Shown: piece by piece, positions 1 through 5,367 of the stretch
How the letters are laid out: the number at the start of each line of letters is the position of its first letter
How positions within the stretch are numbered: position 1 is the stretch's first letter
Assembly: GCA_021772875.1 (NCBI GenBank)
Contig: JAJFLD010000114.1
Location: forward strand, 1 to 5,367
Direction of reading: 5' to 3'
Length of the DNA stretch: 5,367 nt
Origin: Ghiorsea sp.
GTDB taxonomy: Bacteria > Pseudomonadota > Zetaproteobacteria > Mariprofundales > Mariprofundaceae
Translations under genes and position numbers: made by a program
Notes under the pieces: generated by a model
What the model was told of the DNA's origin: nothing
The model's input: the letters and a program-made list of their open reading frames with translations, nothing else
The model's database searches: none

Positions 1-1158
1 GATTGGGATACAAATGCACTTGGTGCATTAGCAGGTGAAGAAGAAGATGCCTTATCGCTCTCTGAAAATGGGCAAGATCAATCGTCAGATGACGATGGAA
101 CTGGTATCGAACTTGAAGAATTGGATTTCGATGGACTTGATACTGATGCTGATAAAAATGAGACAGGTGAAGTAGACCTTGAAGCGTCTTTGGGTGATGT
201 TGAAGATATTGGTCTTGAATCTTTGGACATGGGTTTTGATTTACCTGATTTGGGCGAAATGAGTTTAGATGAAGATGCCACCGATGATAAAGCAGATGTG
301 GACAATGCAATTGGCACAGATGAAGTGGATCTTGAAGCATCTTTGAATGGTGTTGAAGACCTTGGTCTTGAATCTTTAGATATGGGCTTTGATCCACTTG
401 CTTCAGCAGAGATAGGCATGGATGCTGTTGATGAAAATGATGGCAATGATGGCAATGGTGGCAATGGTGGCAATGGTGGCAATGGTGAGGCAGCAGAAGC
501 GAACGAACATGAAACTGCACTTGAAACATCCATTGATGGTTTAGAGGGTTTTGATCTTGCTGATCTGGATATGGATTTTGACATGCCAGAAACGGGTGAA
601 GAAGAGGCTATTCCTGCAAGTTCAAATACAATACCTGAAGCTATGCCATCTAAATATAGTCTTGAAGCGTCTGAAATAGAAATGTTTGCTGAGCTGGACA
701 ATGATCTTGCAGATTTAGAGTTGAATGAAGAAAGCATGATTTCTCACGTCAATGAACTTGGAAGTAGTCTTGATACCGATGGTGCTTTAGATATTGAAGA
801 GTTAAATCTTGATGATATTGATGTGAGCCAAGGTTTAGCCGAAGAAGAAAGTGAGCTTGATGCCACATTTGTTATCAACCCACCCCACAAGGCAGAAACA
901 GCACAGCTTGACGACGAAGAGCAAAGTCATTTTTCAAGCATTGATGATGCAATGGAAGATACATCATCAACCGTGGATCCAGATAAGGACCCTATGATTG
1001 ATGCTTTTAGTGCCACAGCTGAACTTGATTCAATTGAGCGTCTGAATGATGAAGAAAGTGATCCTATGCTTGAAACATATGGTGCATCACAAGAATTAAA
1101 CGACTTGATGCAAGGTCTTGATGGTTTGCTGGATGATGAGGACAAAACTAAAAAATAA
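1..1158 (+). CDS. FimV/HubP-like acidic repeat protein, C-terminal part (5' end outside window)
   Basis: The frame is open from base 1 to the TAA at 1156-1158, giving 385 residues of a protein that begins upstream. The fragment is extremely acidic and rich in Asp, Glu, Leu, Gly and Ser. It has only about nine Lys/Arg, no Cys and a single Trp (second codon), and no membrane segment or catalytic motif. Short modules of the type L-E-A-S-L...L-E-S-L-D-M-G-F-D recur, joined by acidic and Gly/Asn-rich linkers. FimV/HubP proteins are inner-membrane, peptidoglycan-binding polar scaffolds for type IV pili and chemotaxis, with a long acidic cytoplasmic region, and fimV commonly sits just upstream of truA; composition and position both fit. 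The small conserved TPR-like domain that usually ends FimV is not visible: the protein stops in an acidic tail ending D-K-T-K-K. The diagnostic N-terminal LysM and membrane segment are outside the window, so the family name is an inference. It could be another disordered acidic protein. Confidence 0.55.
   Translation, partial: DWDTNALGALAGEEEDALSLSENGQDQSSDDDGTGIELEELDFDGLDTDADKNETGEVDLEASLGDVEDIGLESLDMGFDLPDLGEMSLDEDATDDKADVDNAIGTDEVDLEASLNGVEDLGLESLDMGFDPLASAEIGMDAVDENDGNDGNGGNGGNGGNGEAAEANEHETALETSIDGLEGFDLADLDMDFDMPETGEEEAIPASSNTIPEAMPSKYSLEASEIEMFAELDNDLADLELNEESMISHVNELGSSLDTDGALDIEELNLDDIDVSQGLAEEESELDATFVINPPHKAETAQLDDEEQSHFSSIDDAMEDTSSTVDPDKDPMIDAFSATAELDSIERLNDEESDPMLETYGASQELNDLMQGLDGLLDDEDKTKK
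169..393 (+). repeat. Two 72-bp in-frame repeats, 153-bp period
   Basis: Bases 169-240 and 322-393 encode the same 24-residue module starting E-V-D-L-E-A-S-L and ending L-E-S-L-D-M-G-F-D. By hand comparison 61 of 72 bases and 21 of 24 residues match. Seven of the ten differing codons are synonymous, so the module appears conserved for its protein sequence. A more diverged third copy lies at 511-582 (E-T-A-L-E-T-S ... L-D-M-D-F-D), and an L-E-A-S start recurs at 661. The repeat lies inside the FimV-like gene and probably arose by internal duplication. Confidence 0.85.
442..486 (+). repeat. 9-bp tandem repeat (ggcaatggt)x5 encoding Gly-Asn-Gly units
   Basis: Five consecutive 9-base units: ggcaatgat once, then ggcaatggt four times exactly. 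They encode a flexible G-N-D/G-N-G linker between the second and third acidic modules of the FimV-like protein. Because the unit is a multiple of three, gain or loss of copies by slippage would change linker length without shifting the frame. Confidence 0.9.
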
Positions 1159-1166
1159 TTAAGCCA

Positions 1167-1841
1167 GTGATTGTCCGTTGTGTTTTTATTATTTCAGTAT
1201 TGATATGGGTTGTAGTTTCAGTAGAGCTGCAAACAATGGTTTATTTTTTATGCTGTAGTTTAGTGGTGTTGTACCTTCAAGGTATGCCATGGATGGCCTT
1301 TATCAAAATATTCCGTCTACTGCTTTGGTTATTTGTTCCTATTTTGCTATTTCATGGTTTGTTTACCCCAGGGTTGTATGTTCAATCACCCATTGCGCTA
1401 CCCTTAACTATTGAAGGGCTAAGCCGTGGTTTGTATTTATCTTTGCATATCGCGTTGATATTTTTTGCCGCGATGCTGCTATACCGAAGCTTAACCATGG
1501 CAGAGTGGTATAGTTGCTTAAATAGGCTGCCAAAGGCAAATGTTTTACAGCCCTATTTTCTTTTAATACCCCAACTTCGAAAACGTTTATATGCTATTTT
1601 GTCGGAACAAAAACAATCGTGGCGAGTTCTGGAGCAAAGGTGGCTACACTTGCCCGATATGCTTGTATTGAGCATTCAAGATATGCTGCATGCAGGTGAA
1701 GAAGAGGCTGAAGCATTGTGGTACAACTGGGACACACGGCTGGCAAGTATGCATGCAGAACCAATCGTTTTGTGGGCGGTTAAGGATATAGGTTATGCTG
1801 TTTTGTTGTTATTGGGCTGGGGATTCCTATGGATGAATTGA
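1167..1841 (+). CDS. EcfT/CbiQ-like transmembrane protein
   Basis: A 224-residue membrane protein. Hydrophobic segments are visible at about residues 3-20, 23-40, 44-66, 87-108 and 203-222, with a long amphipathic, presumably cytoplasmic stretch at about 110-200. The F-H-G-L-F-T-P-G motif (62-69), then E-G-L-S-R-G-L (83-89) leading into a long hydrophobic helix, then a short loop with a Leu-Pro, resemble the EcfT/CbiQ transmembrane subunit of energy-coupling-factor importers of vitamins and metals. In that family two coupling helices carry Ala-Arg-Gly-type motifs that dock on the ATPases. At the matching place here I read E-E-A-E-A-L-W-Y-N (179-187), so the motif is altered. No ATPase or substrate-binding gene is in the window. 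The start is GTG at 1167, eight bases after the previous stop and without a good Shine-Dalgarno site, so translation is probably coupled. An in-frame TAA at 1149-1151 limits upstream extension. The frame is certain, the family moderately so, the substrate unknown. Confidence 0.6.
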   Translation: MIVRCVFIISVLIWVVVSVELQTMVYFLCCSLVVLYLQGMPWMAFIKIFRLLLWLFVPILLFHGLFTPGLYVQSPIALPLTIEGLSRGLYLSLHIALIFFAAMLLYRSLTMAEWYSCLNRLPKANVLQPYFLLIPQLRKRLYAILSEQKQSWRVLEQRWLHLPDMLVLSIQDMLHAGEEEAEALWYNWDTRLASMHAEPIVLWAVKDIGYAVLLLLGWGFLWMN

Positions 1842-2641
1842 TCTTACCCAGATTACGCGTGGTTATGGTGCTTGAGTTTGATGGCGCAGCTTTTCATGGC
1901 TGGCAACGGCAGGATAATGCTTTTACCGTGCAAGAGGCATTGGAAGATGCCCTGCAAAAGATTGAGGGTAAAAACGCATCACCTCACTTTGCTGCAGCAG
2001 GGCGTACTGACACAGGCGTACACGCTACGCATATGTTGGTTCATGCAGATGTGTTGCAATCTATGTGGCAGAAGTCTGCTCAGGCCTATGTAAAGGGTTT
2101 GAACTTTCATCTTCGCGATAGTGGAGTGCTTGTGCATGGTGTGAAAGCAGTGTCTGATGATTTCCATGCCCGTTTTGATTGTTTTGAGCGGCACTACCAA
2201 TACAAAATTTGGAACCGCTCGGTGAGTTCTGTGTTGCATAAAAAACAAGCTTGGTGGGTAGTTCAACCCTTAGATATTAACGCGATGAATCAAGCCGCTG
2301 AAATGATGTTAGGTAATCATGATTTTACAACATTTCGCGCTTCTGGTTGCCAAGCTAAGTCCGCAATCCGCAATCTTAAAACTTTAGAAGTAAGTCAAGA
2401 TGGACATGGTGTTGTTGTGGATGTGCATGCCGATGCATTTTTGTATCACATGGTGCGCAATCTTGTGGGTACTTTGGTTGCCGTTGGCATAGGCAGATGG
2501 CAGCCTGAATACATGTTTGAACTTTTATTGGCCAAAAACAGGTGTATTGCAGCCCAAACAGCACCTGCCCATGGTCTTTATTTTACCGATGCTTTGTACC
2601 CTGATTTTTCAGCACAAGATATTTCAGGTTTGGTCGGTTGA
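1829..2641 (+). CDS. truA: tRNA pseudouridine(38-40) synthase TruA
   Basis: Encodes a 270-residue protein of normal TruA length. TruA isomerises uridines 38, 39 and 40 in the anticodon arm of many tRNAs to pseudouridine, in the cytoplasm and usually as a homodimer. Recognised segments in order: L-E-F-D-G...F-H-G-W-Q-R-Q (15-28), the catalytic loop A-G-R-T-D-T-G-V-H-A (57-66) with nucleophile Asp61, D-D-F-H-A-R-F (110-116) followed by R-H-Y-Q-Y with the conserved active-site tyrosine, then G-N-H-D-F-T-T-F-R-A and F-L-Y-H-M-V-R-N-L-V-G in the C-terminal half. All key positions are intact and it aligns from end to end with E. coli TruA as I know it. The ATG at 1829 is preceded five bases upstream by GGGGA (1819-1823), which supports this start. 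ATG 1865 is a possible alternative but lacks a comparable site. The gene overlaps the EcfT-like gene by 13 bp in another frame, implying cotranscription. Confidence 0.96.
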   Translation: MDELILPRLRVVMVLEFDGAAFHGWQRQDNAFTVQEALEDALQKIEGKNASPHFAAAGRTDTGVHATHMLVHADVLQSMWQKSAQAYVKGLNFHLRDSGVLVHGVKAVSDDFHARFDCFERHYQYKIWNRSVSSVLHKKQAWWVVQPLDINAMNQAAEMMLGNHDFTTFRASGCQAKSAIRNLKTLEVSQDGHGVVVDVHADAFLYHMVRNLVGTLVAVGIGRWQPEYMFELLLAKNRCIAAQTAPAHGLYFTDALYPDFSAQDISGLVG

Positions 2642-2660
2642 TTGTGCTGTTCGGTTTAAG

Positions 2661-3800
2661 ATGAAAGTTATTGTCATTGGTGCAGGCATTGTTGGCCTGC
2701 TTACAGCTTGCCGTTTGAAGCAACAAGGTGCTGATGTTGTGGTTTTAGAAAAAGGTTGGATGGGACAAGAGTCTTCTTGGGCAGGTGCGGGCATTTTGTT
2801 CCCTATTCATCCGTGGTTGTACCCTGATGATTATAGTGCACTGGTTCATGCCAGCTTGAGCTTGTATCCCGCATTACAGCGTGAGCTGACATCTGAAACG
2901 GGCTGGGACATTCAGCGCATTCAAAATGGATTGCTTATCCCATGTTTTGAAGATGATAACACTCATCATCAACAAGCAGCCTTGGCTTGGTCGGAAAAAT
3001 TTAAGTGGCAAGTCGAGCAACTAAACCCATCCCAAGCTTTGGCCATAGAGCCTAATTTATCAAGCAAACTCAACCAAGCCTTACGTTGGCCAGATGTTTG
3101 TCAGGTGAGAAACCCCAAGCTTTTAAAGGCTGTATTTGCCTATTTAAACAAGCTTGGCGTGGAAGTGGTTGAAAATAGTGAGGTGGGTTCACTATGCGAA
3201 GATAATACAGGCTCAGTTACGGGTGTTGTCACAGTACATGGCAAGCGCTTTGACAGTGATGCTGTGTTGCTGGCTGCAGGAAGTTGGAGCCATGAGCTGG
3301 CCGAGCAAAGTGGATTTTCGTTGCCTGTGCGGCCTGTGAAAGGCCAAATTATTTTACTAAAAACAGAGCCTGGCACATTAAAACATATCATAAAACATGA
3401 TGATGCTTATTTTGTGCCGCGCCAAGATGGGCGCATTTTGGTAGGCGCAAGTATGGAAGATGTTGGTTTTGAGCGAGGTAATACCGTATCCATTCTACAT
3501 CAGCTTCTCGGAGCAACTTTAAAACTGGTGCCGGGTTTAGAACATGCTGAAATTGAGCAGCAATGGATGGGTTTCCGCCCAGGTAGTCCTGATGGCATGC
3601 CTTTTCTAGGGCCAGTGGCTGCAAAAGCTGGTTTGTGGGTAGCTACAGGGCATTATCGTAATGGCGTAGCCCTTGCGCCGATTACGGCAAATGTGATGGC
3701 AGATTGGATCATGGGCCACAAACCAAGCCTTGATATGGCAGCTTTTTCACCAGAACGTAAACTGATAGAGAGCAGTCTAGTAGGTTATCCAAACCTTTAA
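2661..3800 (+). CDS. thiO: Glycine oxidase ThiO (FAD-dependent, DAO family)
   Basis: Encodes a 379-residue protein of the D-amino-acid oxidase fold. ThiO oxidises glycine to iminoacetate (dehydroglycine) with FAD and oxygen, supplying the thiazole part of thiamine. Visible features: the N-terminal FAD-binding fold V-I-G-A-G-I-V-G (Gly7, Gly9, Gly12) ending in Glu30, S-S-W-A-G-A-G-I-L (38-46), R-P-V-K-G-Q-I-I in the middle, W-M-G-F-R-P-G-S-P-D-G (302-312) whose Arg306 matches the substrate-carboxylate arginine of glycine oxidases, and G-H-Y-R-N-G (330-335), characteristic of ThiO. The frame is open further upstream, to ATG 2517, but that would overlap truA by 125 bp; ATG 2661 puts the dinucleotide-binding fold at residue 3 as expected. 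It starts 19 bp after truA with no strong ribosome site, so translation is probably coupled. No other thiamine gene is present. A related amine or D-amino acid oxidase is the main alternative. Confidence 0.87.
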   Translation: MKVIVIGAGIVGLLTACRLKQQGADVVVLEKGWMGQESSWAGAGILFPIHPWLYPDDYSALVHASLSLYPALQRELTSETGWDIQRIQNGLLIPCFEDDNTHHQQAALAWSEKFKWQVEQLNPSQALAIEPNLSSKLNQALRWPDVCQVRNPKLLKAVFAYLNKLGVEVVENSEVGSLCEDNTGSVTGVVTVHGKRFDSDAVLLAAGSWSHELAEQSGFSLPVRPVKGQIILLKTEPGTLKHIIKHDDAYFVPRQDGRILVGASMEDVGFERGNTVSILHQLLGATLKLVPGLEHAEIEQQWMGFRPGSPDGMPFLGPVAAKAGLWVATGHYRNGVALAPITANVMADWIMGHKPSLDMAAFSPERKLIESSLVGYPNL

Positions 3801-3812
3801 ACACGCTAAAGC

Positions 3813-3840
3813 TTGCCGTTATTAGATTTGGTAGCATAAT
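3813..3840 (+). promoter_or_regulatory. Candidate sigma-70 promoter for thrC
   Basis: In the 75-bp gap between thiO and thrC, TTGCCG (3813-3818, four of six matches to the -35 consensus) and CATAAT (3835-3840, five of six to the -10) are separated by 16 bases. Transcription would begin near 3847, about 30 bases before the thrC start codon. The gap is AT-rich and the largest between adjacent genes in the window, which fits a separate transcription unit. This is prediction from sequence only. Confidence 0.5.
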
Positions 3841-3864
3841 TTTGACCAAGTTTTAAAAGAGATT

Positions 3865-3868
3865 GAGG
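3865..3868 (+). promoter_or_regulatory. Shine-Dalgarno site of thrC
   Basis: GAGG ends seven bases before the ATG at 3876. This good spacing fixes the thrC start and contrasts with the weak ribosome sites of the EcfT-like gene and thiO upstream. Confidence 0.75.
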
Positions 3869-3875
3869 ATTATTC

Positions 3876-4934
3876 ATGCCACATTACCAAGGAATCATAG
3901 ACCGTTACCGCGCATTTTTGCCGATTGCCAAGGATGATTCGATTATCACCCTTTATGAAGGCAACACGCCGCTGCATGAGTCGCACAACTTGCGTAATGC
4001 TATCAATCCTGAGCTTAATATTTTCCTTAAATTTGAAGGTTTGAATCCGACTGGTTCGTTTAAAGATCGTGGTATGACCATGGCTGTGACCCAAGCTTAC
4101 AATGCTGGTAGCCGCAAGATTATCTGCGCTTCAACGGGCAATACTTCTGCTTCGGCTGCGGCTTATGCAGCCAACTGCGGCATGGAAGCGTATGTTTTGA
4201 TTCCAGATGGTAAAATTGCATTGGGCAAAATGAGTCAGGGTATGCGTTATGGTGCAAAAGTGATTCAAATCAAAGGTAACTTTGATGATGCTTTGCAAAT
4301 TGTGCGTGATATTTCGGCTGATGGTTCGATTTCATTGGTGAACTCTGTGAATCCTTATCGCATTGAAGGGCAGAAAACAGGGGCTTTTGAAATTATTGAT
4401 GAGCTTGGTTTTGCGCCAGATTTTCATGCGCTTCCTGTGGGTAATGCAGGCAATATCACGGCATATTGGAAAGGTTATAAAGAATACCACGAACATCGCA
4501 TTTCTAAAACATTGCCTAAAATGCTTGGTTTTCAAGCAGATGGTGCGGCACCTATCGTATATGGTGCACCTGTAGAAAACCCTGAAACTATCGCCACTGC
4601 GATTCGCATTGGTAAACCAGCATCTTGGAAACAAGCCGAAGCTGCGCGTGATGAGTCTGGTGGGCGCATTGATGCGGTTACTGATGATGAAATCTTACAA
4701 GCCTACGATATGTTGGCACACCTTGAAGGCGTGTTTTGTGAACCTGCATCAGCAGCTTCGGTTGCTGGTGTCATCAAACTTAACAAAGCTGGTTATTTCC
4801 AACCTGGTCAAAGCATTGTTTGTACACTTACAGGTAACGGCCTTAAAGACCCTGATACAGCGATGAAAGGCATTGAAACGCCTATCACCATTGATGCAAC
4901 TGAAGATGCGGTGCGTAGAGTTTTAGAAGGATAA
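3876..4934 (+). CDS. thrC: Threonine synthase, short type
   Basis: Encodes a 352-residue pyridoxal-phosphate enzyme of fold type II that converts O-phospho-L-homoserine to threonine and phosphate, the last step of threonine synthesis in the cytoplasm. Seen in order: E-G-N-T-P-L (28-33), F-E-G-L-N-P-T-G-S-F-K-D-R-G-M (53-67) with the cofactor-binding Lys63, S-T-G-N-T-S-A-S-A-A-A-Y-A-A, then N-P-Y-R-I-E-G-Q-K-T, the cofactor-phosphate loop P-V-G-N-A-G-N, and near the C terminus C-E-P-A-S-A-A-S and L-T-G-N-G-L-K-D-P. The length and the G-N-G-L-K-D-P ending match the short Bacillus/actinobacterial-type enzyme rather than the longer E. coli type of about 428 residues; threonine dehydratase and other fold-II enzymes lack this combination. 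All catalytic motifs are intact. The gene has its own candidate promoter and a clear ribosome site. No hom, thrB or asd gene is adjacent in the window. Confidence 0.95.
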   Translation: MPHYQGIIDRYRAFLPIAKDDSIITLYEGNTPLHESHNLRNAINPELNIFLKFEGLNPTGSFKDRGMTMAVTQAYNAGSRKIICASTGNTSASAAAYAANCGMEAYVLIPDGKIALGKMSQGMRYGAKVIQIKGNFDDALQIVRDISADGSISLVNSVNPYRIEGQKTGAFEIIDELGFAPDFHALPVGNAGNITAYWKGYKEYHEHRISKTLPKMLGFQADGAAPIVYGAPVENPETIATAIRIGKPASWKQAEAARDESGGRIDAVTDDEILQAYDMLAHLEGVFCEPASAASVAGVIKLNKAGYFQPGQSIVCTLTGNGLKDPDTAMKGIETPITIDATEDAVRRVLEG

Positions 4935-4976
4935 ATCTAACCTGAATGGTTTAAGGTTTCTATAGGGGGGAGGGAT

Positions 4977-5367
4977 ATGAAAAAGATTTCTGAAATTGCT
5001 TTCTCTATTCTTGGCATTTACTTAATTGTTAAAGCTATTTCTTCACATGCTGGTTCATTTTCTATGATGTCATATGACTCTGGATTACTCGAATATTTAT
5101 ATGTATACGTTCCTTCAATGATTTTGTTTTTTTCAGGTATGTTATGTTTAGTATATCGTACGATATTAAGTGAGTGGATTCTAAGAGGGGAAGACGTAAG
5201 TCTACCTGACAATGTTGATATAGATAAAATTGAACGTGTTATCTTGAGCATAATCGGGCTAATTGTTGTGTTTGATACACTTCCTTATTTTGCGATATCT
5301 GTTAATCATTTTCTGATTTCACAAGAATATGAACAGGTTGGAACGTTAGATGTTCCATTGAGGAGTT
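4977..5367 (+). CDS. Unrecognised AT-rich membrane protein, N-terminal part (3' end outside window)
   Basis: An open frame from ATG 4977 reaches the right edge without a stop, giving 130 residues. It starts M-K-K-I-S-E-I-A-F-S-I-L-G and has hydrophobic segments at about residues 6-20, 44-63 and 87-106. A short charged stretch between the second and third (W-I-L-R-G-E-D-V ... D-I-D-K-I-E-R) is probably one loop. A purine-rich run, GGGGGGAGGGA (4965-4975), lies directly before the start; its GGAGG core is only three bases from ATG, closer than usual. I do not recognise the family and assign no function. The coding part is about 32% GC by hand count (125 of 387 bases from 4981), against roughly 42-52% in sampled rows of thrC, and ATA isoleucine codons are frequent. 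It lies 42 bp after thrC on the same strand, so readthrough from thrC is possible. Confidence 0.65.
   Translation, partial: MKKISEIAFSILGIYLIVKAISSHAGSFSMMSYDSGLLEYLYVYVPSMILFFSGMLCLVYRTILSEWILRGEDVSLPDNVDIDKIERVILSIIGLIVVFDTLPYFAISVNHFLISQEYEQVGTLDVPLRS

Noticed and set aside
78..737. Long open frame on the minus strand (219 codons, Ser/Pro-rich)
   Set aside because: It is the antisense reading of the Asp/Glu-rich low-complexity gene: GAT and GAA-rich codons read backwards give Ser and few stops. It has no recognisable domain or ribosome site.
2517..2660. 48-codon N-terminal extension of the thiO frame
   Set aside because: It lies almost wholly inside truA, shows no domain, and would displace the FAD-binding fold from its usual place at the N terminus.
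3782..3798. Possible terminator hairpin at the end of thiO (AGGTT/AACCT with a 5-base loop then TTT)
   Set aside because: The stem is only five base pairs with two G-C pairs, overlaps the coding end of thiO and has a very short T run; too weak to call.
4939..4957. Possible terminator after thrC (AACCT/AGGTT or AACC/GGTT)
   Set aside because: Four- to five-pair AT-rich stems with no T tract following; expected by chance.
5018..5251. Minus-strand open frame of 77 codons
   Set aside because: It is antisense to the longer plus-strand membrane gene, which has a ribosome site and a coherent hydrophobic pattern; the minus frame has neither.
1..5367. Possible undescribed multi-gene system (defence, mobile element or secretion cassette)
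   Set aside because: No nuclease, helicase, transposase, integrase, toxin, CRISPR repeats or paired inverted repeats were seen. Most genes are ordinary housekeeping genes packed in one direction; only the right-edge gene is a candidate accessory gene, and it is incomplete.

Overview
The window is a compact, plus-strand-only stretch of a Gram-negative chromosome with moderate GC (mid-40s % in the housekeeping genes by eye). A long acidic FimV/HubP-like protein lies upstream of truA, an arrangement typical of Gammaproteobacteria and some relatives. A zetaproteobacterium (Ghiorsea/Mariprofundus-like) is a plausible source, but that is an inference from gene order and composition with no marker-gene support.

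Layout: (1) 1-1158, the C-terminal part of a very acidic, repeat-containing protein, cut by the left edge. (2) 1167-1841, a membrane protein resembling the EcfT/CbiQ transmembrane subunits of energy-coupling-factor transporters. (3) 1829-2641, truA (tRNA pseudouridine synthase), overlapping gene 2 by 13 bp. (4) 2661-3800, a ThiO-type glycine oxidase of the D-amino-acid-oxidase fold. (5) 3876-4934, thrC (threonine synthase, short type), with its own promoter-like sequence and Shine-Dalgarno site in the 75-bp gap before it. (6) 4977 to the right edge, the start of an unrecognised, AT-rich membrane protein with no stop codon inside the window.

Genes 1 to 4 are separated by 8 bp, a 13-bp overlap and 19 bp, so they very probably form one transcript. 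Their functions (cell-pole or pilus scaffold, possible transporter subunit, tRNA modification, thiamine precursor supply) do not make one pathway; this looks like housekeeping packing. thrC is probably transcribed at least partly from its own promoter. Gene 6 differs clearly in base composition (about 32% GC) and may be a recent insertion or the edge of an accessory segment.

I found no RNA gene, CRISPR array, insertion sequence, attachment site or origin, and no convincing new multi-gene system. The points most worth a second look are the orphan EcfT-like protein with a degraded coupling motif, the internal repeats and missing C-terminal domain of the FimV-like protein, and the AT-rich membrane gene at the right edge.
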